Shown in pieces: positions 57,841 through 64,000 of a stretch of 64,000 nt of DNA (position 1 is the stretch's first letter; every line of letters begins with the position of its first letter). A program made the translations under genes and the position numbers. A model generated the notes under the pieces. That model had not been told where the DNA came from. It ran no database searches and worked only from the letters and a program-made list of their open reading frames with translations. The stretch spans positions 17,257,208-17,321,207 of the forward strand of contig OX387609.1 of the NCBI GenBank assembly GCA_947568835.1, read 5' to 3'. This stretch comes from Protonemura montana (Eukaryota > Arthropoda > Insecta > Plecoptera > Nemouridae).

Positions 57841-60800
57841 GCCCCATGTCCTGCCTCATGTCCTGCCCCATGTCTTGCCCCATGTCCCATGTCCTGCCCC
57901 ATGTCCTGCCCCATGTCCTGCCCCATGTCCTGCCCTATGTCCTGTCTTATGTCCTGCCCCATGTAATGCCCCATGTCCTGCTCCATGTCCTCCCCCTGTC
58001 CTGCCCTATGTCTTATGTCCTGCCCCATGTCCTGCCTCATGGCCTGTCCCATGTCCTGCCCTATGTCCTGTCCCATGTTCTGCCCCATTTCCTGCCCCAT
58101 ATCCTGCTCCATGTCCTGCCCCATGTCCTGCCCCATGTCCCGCTCCATGTCCTCCCCCTGTCCTGCCTCATGTCCCATGTCCTGCCCCATGTCCTGCCCC
58201 ATGTCCTGCCCCATGTCCTGTCCCATGTCCTGTCCCATGTCCTGCCCCATGTTTTGCCCCATGTCCTGTCCAATGTCCTGCCTCATGTCCTGCCCCATGT
58301 CCTGCCCCATGTCCTGCCCCATGTCCTGCCCCATGTCCTGTCCCATGTCCTGCCCCATGTCATGCCCCATGTCCTGCCCCATGTCCTGCCCCATGTCCCA
58401 TGTCCTGCCCCATGTCCTGCCCTTTGTCCTGTCCCATTTCCTGCCCCATGTCCTGCCCCATGTCCTGCCCCATGTCCTGCCCCATGTCCTGCCCCATGTC
58501 TTGCCCCATGTCCCATGTCCTGCCCCATGTCCTGCCCCATGTCCTGCCCCATGTCCTTCCCTATGTCCTGTCCCATGTCCTGCCCCATGTCCTGCCCCAT
58601 GTCCTGCTCCATGTCCTCCCCCTGTCCTGCCCCATGTCCCATGTCCTGCCCCATGTCCTGCCCCATGTCCTGCCCCATGTCCTGCCCTATGTCTTGTCCC
58701 ATGTCCTGCCCCATGTCCTGCCCCATGTCCTGCCCTATGTCCTGCCCCATGTCTTGCCCCATGTCCCATGTCCTGCCCCATGTCCTGCCCCATGTCCTGC
58801 CCCATGTCCTGCCCTATGTCCTGCCCCATGTCCTGCCCCTTGTCCTTCTCCATGTCCTGCTCCATGTCCTGCACCATGTCCCATGTCCTGCCCCATTTCC
58901 TGCCCCATGTCCTGCCCCATGTCCTGCCCCATGTCCTGCCCCATGTCCTGTCCCATGTCCTGCCCCATGTCCTGCCCCATGTCCTGCCCCTAGTCCTGCC
59001 CTATGTCCTGTCCCATGTCCTGCCCCATGTCCTGCCCCATGTCCTGTCCCATGTCCTGCCTCATGTCCTGCCCCATGTCCTGCCCTATGTCCTGCCCCAT
59101 GTCCTGCCCCATGTCCTGCCCCATGTCCTGCCCTATGTCCTGCCCCATGTCCTGCCCTATGTCCTGTCCCATGTCCTGCTCCATGTCCTGCCCCATGTCC
59201 TGCCCCATGTCCCATGTCCTGCCCCATGTCCTGCCCCATGTCCTGTCCCATGTCCTGCCCCATGTCATGCCCCATGTCCTGCCCCATGTCCTGCCCCATG
59301 TCCCATGTCCTGCCTCATGTCCTGCCCCTTGTCCTGTCCTATTTCCTGCCCCATGTCCTGCCCCATGTCCTGCCCCGTGTCCTGCCCCATGTCCTGCCCC
59401 ATGTTCTGCCCCATGTCCTGCCCCATGTCTTGCCCCATGTCCCATGTCCTGCCCCATGTCCTGCCTCATGTCCTGCCCCATGTCCTTCCCTATGTCCTGT
59501 CCCATGTCCTGCCCCATGTCCTGCCCCATGTTCTGCCCCATGTCCTGCCCCATGTCTTGCCCCATGTCCCATGTCCTGCCCCATGTCCTGCCCCATGTCC
59601 TGCCCCATGTCCTTCCCTATGTCCTGCCCCATGTCCTGCCCCATGTCCTGCCCCATGTCCTGTCCCATGTCCTGCCCCATGTTTTGCCCCATGTCCTGCC
59701 CCATGTCCTGCCCTATGTCCTGTCCCATGTCCTGCCCCATGTCCTGCCCCATGTCCTGTCCCATGTCCTGCCTCATGTCCTACCCCATGTCCTGCCCTAT
59801 GTCCTGCCCCATGTCCTGCCCCATGTCCTGCCCCATGTCCTGCCCCATGTCCTGCCCCATGTCCTGTCCCATGTCATGTCCCATGTCCTGCTCCATGTCC
59901 TGCCCCATGTCCTGCCCCATGTCCTGCCCTATGTCCTGCCCCATGTCCTGCCCCATGTCCTGCCCCATGTCCTGCCCTTTGTCCTGTCCCATTTCCTGCC
60001 CCATGTCCTGCCCCATGTCCTGCCCTATGTCCTGCCCCATGTCCTGCCCCATGTCTTGCCCCATGTCCCATGTCCTGCCCCATGTCCTGCCCCATGTCCT
60101 GCCCCATGTCCTTCCCTATGTCCTGTCCCATGTCCTGCCCCATGTCCTGCCCCATGTCCTGCTCCATGTCCTCCCCCTGTCCTGCCCCATGTCCCATGTC
60201 CTGCCCCATGTCCTGCCCCATGTCCTGCCCCATGTCCTGCCCTATGTCTTGTCCCATGTCCTGCCCCATGTCCTGCCCCATGTCCTGCCCTATGTCCTGC
60301 CCCATGTCTTGCCCCATGTCCCATGTCCTGCCCCATGTCCTGCCCCATGTCCTGCCCCATGTCCTGCCCTATGTCCTGCCCCATGTCCTGCCCCTTGTCC
60401 TGCCCCATATCCTGCTCCATGTCCTGCCCCATGTCCCATGTCCTGCCCCATTTCCTGCCCCATGTCCTGCCCCATGTCCTGCCCCATGTCCTGCCACATG
60501 TCCTGCCCCATGTCCTGCCCCATGTCCTGTCCCATGTCCTGCCCCATGTCCTGCCCCATGTCCTGCCCCTAGTCCTGCCCTATGTCCTGTCCCATGTCCT
60601 GCCCCATGTCCTGCCCCATGTCCTGTCCCATGTCCTGCCTCATGTCCTGCCCCATGTCCTGCCCTATGTCCTGCCCCATGTCCTGCCCCATGTCCTGCCC
60701 CATGTCCTGCCCTATGTCCTGCCCCATGTCCTGCCCTATGTCCTGTCCCATGTCCTGCTCCATGTCCTGCCCCATGTCCTGCCCCATGTCCCATGTCCTG

Positions 60801-60914
60801 CCCCATGTCCTGCCCCATGTCCCATGTCCTGCCCCATGTCCTGCCCCTTGTCCTGTCCCATTTCCTGCCCCATGTCCTACCCCATGTCCTGCCCCATGTC
60901 CTGCCCCATGTCCT
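57841..60914. repeat. 3,074-bp block, copy 1
   Basis: This aligns with 60,915-62,279 at offset 3,074 up to about 59,205. It contains GTAATG at 57,966, CCCATGTTCTGCCCC near 58,077 and class C TAG at 58,993. The part from about 59,205 to 60,914 is not in copy 2; it includes the class B TAG at 60,572 and a region resembling 29.4-30.2 kb. Confidence 0.8.
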
Positions 60915-62279
60915 GCCCCATGTCCTGCCTCATGTCCTGCCCCATGTCTTGCCCCATGTCCCATGTCCTGCCCCATGTCCTGCCCCATGTCCTGCCCCAT
61001 GTCCTGCCCTATGTCCTGTCTTATGTCCTGCCCCATGTAATGCCCCATGTCCTGCTCCATGTCCTCCCCCTGTCCTGCCCTATGTCTTATGTCCTGCCCC
61101 ATGTCCTGCCTCATGGCCTGCCCCATGTCCTGCCCTATGTCCTGTCCCATGTCCTGCCCCATTTCCTGCCCCATATCCTGCTCCATGTCCTGCCCCATGT
61201 CCTGCCCCATGTCCCGCTCCATGTCCTCCCCCTGTCCTGCCTCATGTCCCATGTCCTGCCCCATGTCCTGCCCCATGTCCTGCCCCATGTCCTGTCCCAT
61301 GTCCTGTCCCATGTCCTGCCCCATGTTTTGCCCCATGTCCTGTCCAATGTCCTGCCTCATGTCCTGCCCCATGTCCTGCCCCATGTCCTGCCCCATGTCC
61401 TGCCCCATGTCCTGTCCCATGTCCTGCCCCATGTCATGCCCCATGTCCTGCCCCATGTCCTGCCCCATGTCCCATGTCCTGCCCCATGTCCTGCCCTTTG
61501 TCCTGTCCCATTTCCTGCCCCATGTCCTGCCCCATGTCCTGCCCCATGTCCTGCCCCATGTCCTGCCCCATGTCTTGCCCCATGTCCCATGTCCTGCCCC
61601 ATGTCCTGCCCCATGTCCTGCCCCATGTCCTTCCCTATGTCCTGTCCCATGTCCTGCCCCATGTCCTGCCCCATGTCCTGCTCCATGTCCTCCCCCTGTC
61701 CTGCCCCATGTCCCATGTCCTGCCCCATGTCCTGCCCCATGTCCTGCCCCATGTCCTGCCCTATGTCTTGTCCCATGTCCTGCCCCATGTCCTGCCCCAT
61801 GTCCTGCCCTATGTCCTGCCCCATGTCTTGCCCCATGTCCCATGTCCTGCCCCATGTCCTGCCCCATGTCCTGCCCCATGTCCTGCCCTATGTCCTGCCC
61901 CATGTCCTGCCCCTTGTCCTTCTCCATGTCCTGCTCCATGTCCTGCCCCATGTCCCATGTCCTGCCCCATTTCCTGCCCCATGTCCTGCCCCATGTCCTG
62001 CCCCATGTCATGCCCCATGTCCTGTCCCATGTCCTGCCCCATGTCCTGCCCCATGTCCTGCCCCTAGTCCTGCCCTATGTCCTGTCCCATGTCCTGCCCC
62101 ATGTCCTGCCCCATGTCCTGTCCCATGTCCTGCCTCATGTCCTGCCCCATGTCCTGCCCTATGTCCTGCCCCATGTCCTGCCCCATGTCCTGCCCCATGT
62201 CCTGCCCTATGTCCTGCCCCATGTCCTGCCCTATGTCCTGTCCCATGTCCTGCTCCATGTCCTGCCCCATGTCCTGCCC
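60915..62279. repeat. 3,074-bp block, copy 2 (truncated)
   Basis: This repeats the first ~1.36 kb of the previous block, with GTAATG at 61,040 and class C TAG at 62,067. It stops abruptly at the irregular CCCCCAGTTCCC junction, where copy 1 continues with CATGTCCTGCCCC near 59,216. Confidence 0.8.
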
Positions 62280-62288
62280 CCAGTTCCC
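62275..62288. repeat. Irregular junction unit
   Basis: TGCCCCCAGTTCCCAT interrupts the unit pattern. The expected sequence is TGCCCCATGTCCCAT. It falls exactly where the 3,074-bp block ends and the 896-bp repeat begins, and I saw no second example in the window. A join between two blocks is the simplest reading; a local sequencing or assembly error cannot be excluded. Confidence 0.7.
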
Positions 62289-63180
62289 ATGTCCTGCCTC
62301 ATGTCCTGCCCCATGTCCTGCCCCATGTCCTGCCCCATGTCCTGCCCCATGTCCTGCCCCATGTCCTGCCCCATGTCCTGTCCCATGTCCTGCCCCATGT
62401 TTTGCCCCATGTCCTGCCCCATGTCCTGCCCTATGTCCTGTCCCATGTCCTGCCCCATGTCCTGCCCCATGTCCTGTCCCATGTCCTGCCTCATGTCCTA
62501 CCCCATGTCCTGCCCTATGTCCTGCCTCATGTCCTGCCCCATGTCCTGCCCCATGTCCTGCCCCATGTCCTGCCCCATGTCCTGTCCCATGTCATGTCCC
62601 ATGTCCTGCTCCATGTCCTGCCCCATGTCCTGCCCCATGTCCTGCCCTATGTCCTGCCCCATGTCCTGCCCCATGTCCTGCCCCATGTCCTGCCCTTTGT
62701 CCTGTCCCATTTCCTGCCCCATGTCCTGCCCCATGTCCTGCCCTATGTCCTGCCCCATGTCCTGCCCCATGTCTTGCCCCATGTCCCATGTCCTGCCCCA
62801 TGTCCTGCCCCATGTCCTGCCCCATGTCCTTCCCTATGTCCTGTCCCATGTCCTGCCCCATGTCCTGCCCTATGTCCTGCTCCATGTCCTCCCCCTGTCC
62901 TGCCCCATGTCCCATGTCCTGCCCCATGTCCTGCCCCATGTCCTGCCCCATGTCCTGCCCTATGTCTTGTCCCATGTCCTGCCCCATGTCCTGCCCCAAG
63001 TCCTGCCTCATGTCCTGCCCCATGTCCTGACCCATGTCCTGCCCCATGTCCTGCCCCATGTCCTGCCGTATGTCCTGCCCCATGTCCTGCCCCATTTCCT
63101 GCCCTATGTCCTGTCCCATGTCCTGTCCCATGTCATGTCCCATGTCCTGCTCCATGTCCTGCCCCATGTCCTGCCCCATG
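62285..63180. repeat. 896-bp repeat, copy 1
   Basis: Bases 62,285-62,998 match 63,181-63,894 at offset 896. I noticed one substitution (T at 62,871, C at 63,767). At 62,999 this copy turns to CCCCAAGTCC and the TGA unit (63,028-63,030) while the next copy continues with CCCCATG. It contains CATGTTTTGCC near 62,397, CCCTTTG near 62,694 and CCTCCCCCTG near 62,887. Confidence 0.9.
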
Positions 63181-64000
63181 TCCCATGTCCTGCCTCATGT
63201 CCTGCCCCATGTCCTGCCCCATGTCCTGCCCCATGTCCTGCCCCATGTCCTGCCCCATGTCCTGCCCCATGTCCTGTCCCATGTCCTGCCCCATGTTTTG
63301 CCCCATGTCCTGCCCCATGTCCTGCCCTATGTCCTGTCCCATGTCCTGCCCCATGTCCTGCCCCATGTCCTGTCCCATGTCCTGCCTCATGTCCTACCCC
63401 ATGTCCTGCCCTATGTCCTGCCTCATGTCCTGCCCCATGTCCTGCCCCATGTCCTGCCCCATGTCCTGCCCCATGTCCTGTCCCATGTCATGTCCCATGT
63501 CCTGCTCCATGTCCTGCCCCATGTCCTGCCCCATGTCCTGCCCTATGTCCTGCCCCATGTCCTGCCCCATGTCCTGCCCCATGTCCTGCCCTTTGTCCTG
63601 TCCCATTTCCTGCCCCATGTCCTGCCCCATGTCCTGCCCTATGTCCTGCCCCATGTCCTGCCCCATGTCTTGCCCCATGTCCCATGTCCTGCCCCATGTC
63701 CTGCCCCATGTCCTGCCCCATGTCCTTCCCTATGTCCTGTCCCATGTCCTGCCCCATGTCCTGCCCCATGTCCTGCTCCATGTCCTCCCCCTGTCCTGCC
63801 CCATGTCCCATGTCCTGCCCCATGTCCTGCCCCATGTCCTGCCCCATGTCCTGCCCTATGTCTTGTCCCATGTCCTGCCCCATGTCCTGCCCCATGTCCT
63901 GCCCTATGTCCTGCCCCATGTCTTGCCCCATGTCCCATGTCCTGCCCCATGTCCTGCCCCATGTCCTGCCCCATGTCCTGCCCTATGTCCTGCCCCATGT
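63181..64000. repeat. 896-bp repeat, copy 2 (cut by window end)
   Basis: This continues the 896-bp repeat to the last base of the window. It is the youngest-looking duplication after B1/B2 and the 4,276-bp pair, with one noticed difference over 714 bp. The array clearly continues to the right of the window. Confidence 0.85.

Larger units (their letters stand above)
1..64000. repeat. 12-bp tandem repeat array filling the window
   Basis: The sequence is a continuous head-to-tail array of CCCATGTCCTGC and its variants. Orientation never flips: CATGTCC reads on the + strand throughout and I saw no inverted segment. Each consensus unit has 6 C, 3 T, 2 G and 1 A, so it is about 67% GC with a strong C-over-G excess on the + strand. 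Common variants are C-to-T transitions (CCCTATG, CCTGTCC, CCTCATG, TCTTGCC, GCTCCATG). Rarer ones are CATTTCC, TCATGCC, CTACATG, CCACATG and CCGTATG. Standard units are 12 bp, with recurring 7-bp truncations. I scanned for any stretch that could not be written as unit variants and found none. The array enters and leaves the window mid-repeat. A satellite or giant VNTR is the natural class; I do not recognise a named family. Confidence 0.98.

Noticed and set aside
1-64000. CRISPR array
   Set aside because: There are no spacers: repeats abut head to tail at 12 bp, the sequence between any two repeats is the same motif, and no cas gene is present.
1-64000. Telomeric repeat
   Set aside because: The unit is not TTAGGG or a known telomere variant. 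G-rich strand bias is similar, but the motif and the internal block structure differ. A subtelomeric position remains possible and cannot be judged here.
1-64000. Transposon, LTR, SINE or IS-like termini between blocks
   Set aside because: Block edges are continuous unit sequence with no inverted repeats, target-site duplications, A-tails or non-repeat interior.

Overview
The whole window is one tandem-repeat (minisatellite/satellite) array. From base 1 to base 64,000 it is built from a 12-bp unit, CCCATGTCCTGC on the + strand (GCAGGACATGGG on the other), with point variants and occasional 7-, 11- or 13-bp units. I saw no unique-sequence DNA, no credible protein gene, no RNA gene, no transposon and no CRISPR array. 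The array is cut by both window edges, so its true size exceeds 64 kb. At 12 bp per unit this is roughly 5,300 to 5,500 units. A block this large and this simple points to a eukaryotic chromosome (satellite, subtelomeric or large VNTR locus) from a long-read assembly. Nothing in the sequence identifies the lineage.

The array is not a monotonous run. Shared rare variants define a hierarchy: 12-bp units; runs of units punctuated by 7-bp truncated units; cassettes of about 260-280 bp ending in a unit where ATG has become TAG (30 copies); blocks of about 1.3-4.3 kb; and supra-blocks of about 9 kb. The left part (1 to about 28.8 kb) carries the class A cassette only (12 copies). Its blocks include three 2.2-3.2 kb copies at the left edge, a roughly 3.9-kb repeat from about 4.9 to 12.7 kb, a mosaic from about 12.7 to 20.6 kb, and two near-identical 4,276-bp copies from about 20.6 to 29.3 kb. 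The right part (about 29.3 to 64 kb) carries only cassette classes B, C and D. It is laid out as A (29.3-31.8 kb), B1 and B2 (3,310 bp each, 31.84-38.46 kb), A' (38.5-41.0 kb), B' (41.0-43.4 kb), a mosaic, a further B-like copy (45.5-48.3 kb), a 3,114-bp tandem pair (47.3-53.7 kb), a third copy (53.7-57.1 kb), a 3,074-bp repeat (57.8-62.3 kb) and an 896-bp repeat that runs off the right edge.

Because the unit length is a multiple of three and the consensus has no stop codon in any of six frames, the window is full of very long open frames (up to 2,999 codons, 18,784-27,783). They encode only MSCP, HVLP or PCPA repeats forward and MGQD, GHGA or TWGR repeats in reverse, and I treat all of them as artefacts. 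The biology supported here is repeat biology: amplification, unequal exchange or conversion in register, strong strand asymmetry (G-rich minus strand with a GGGG run every 12 bp) and a CpG-free consensus.
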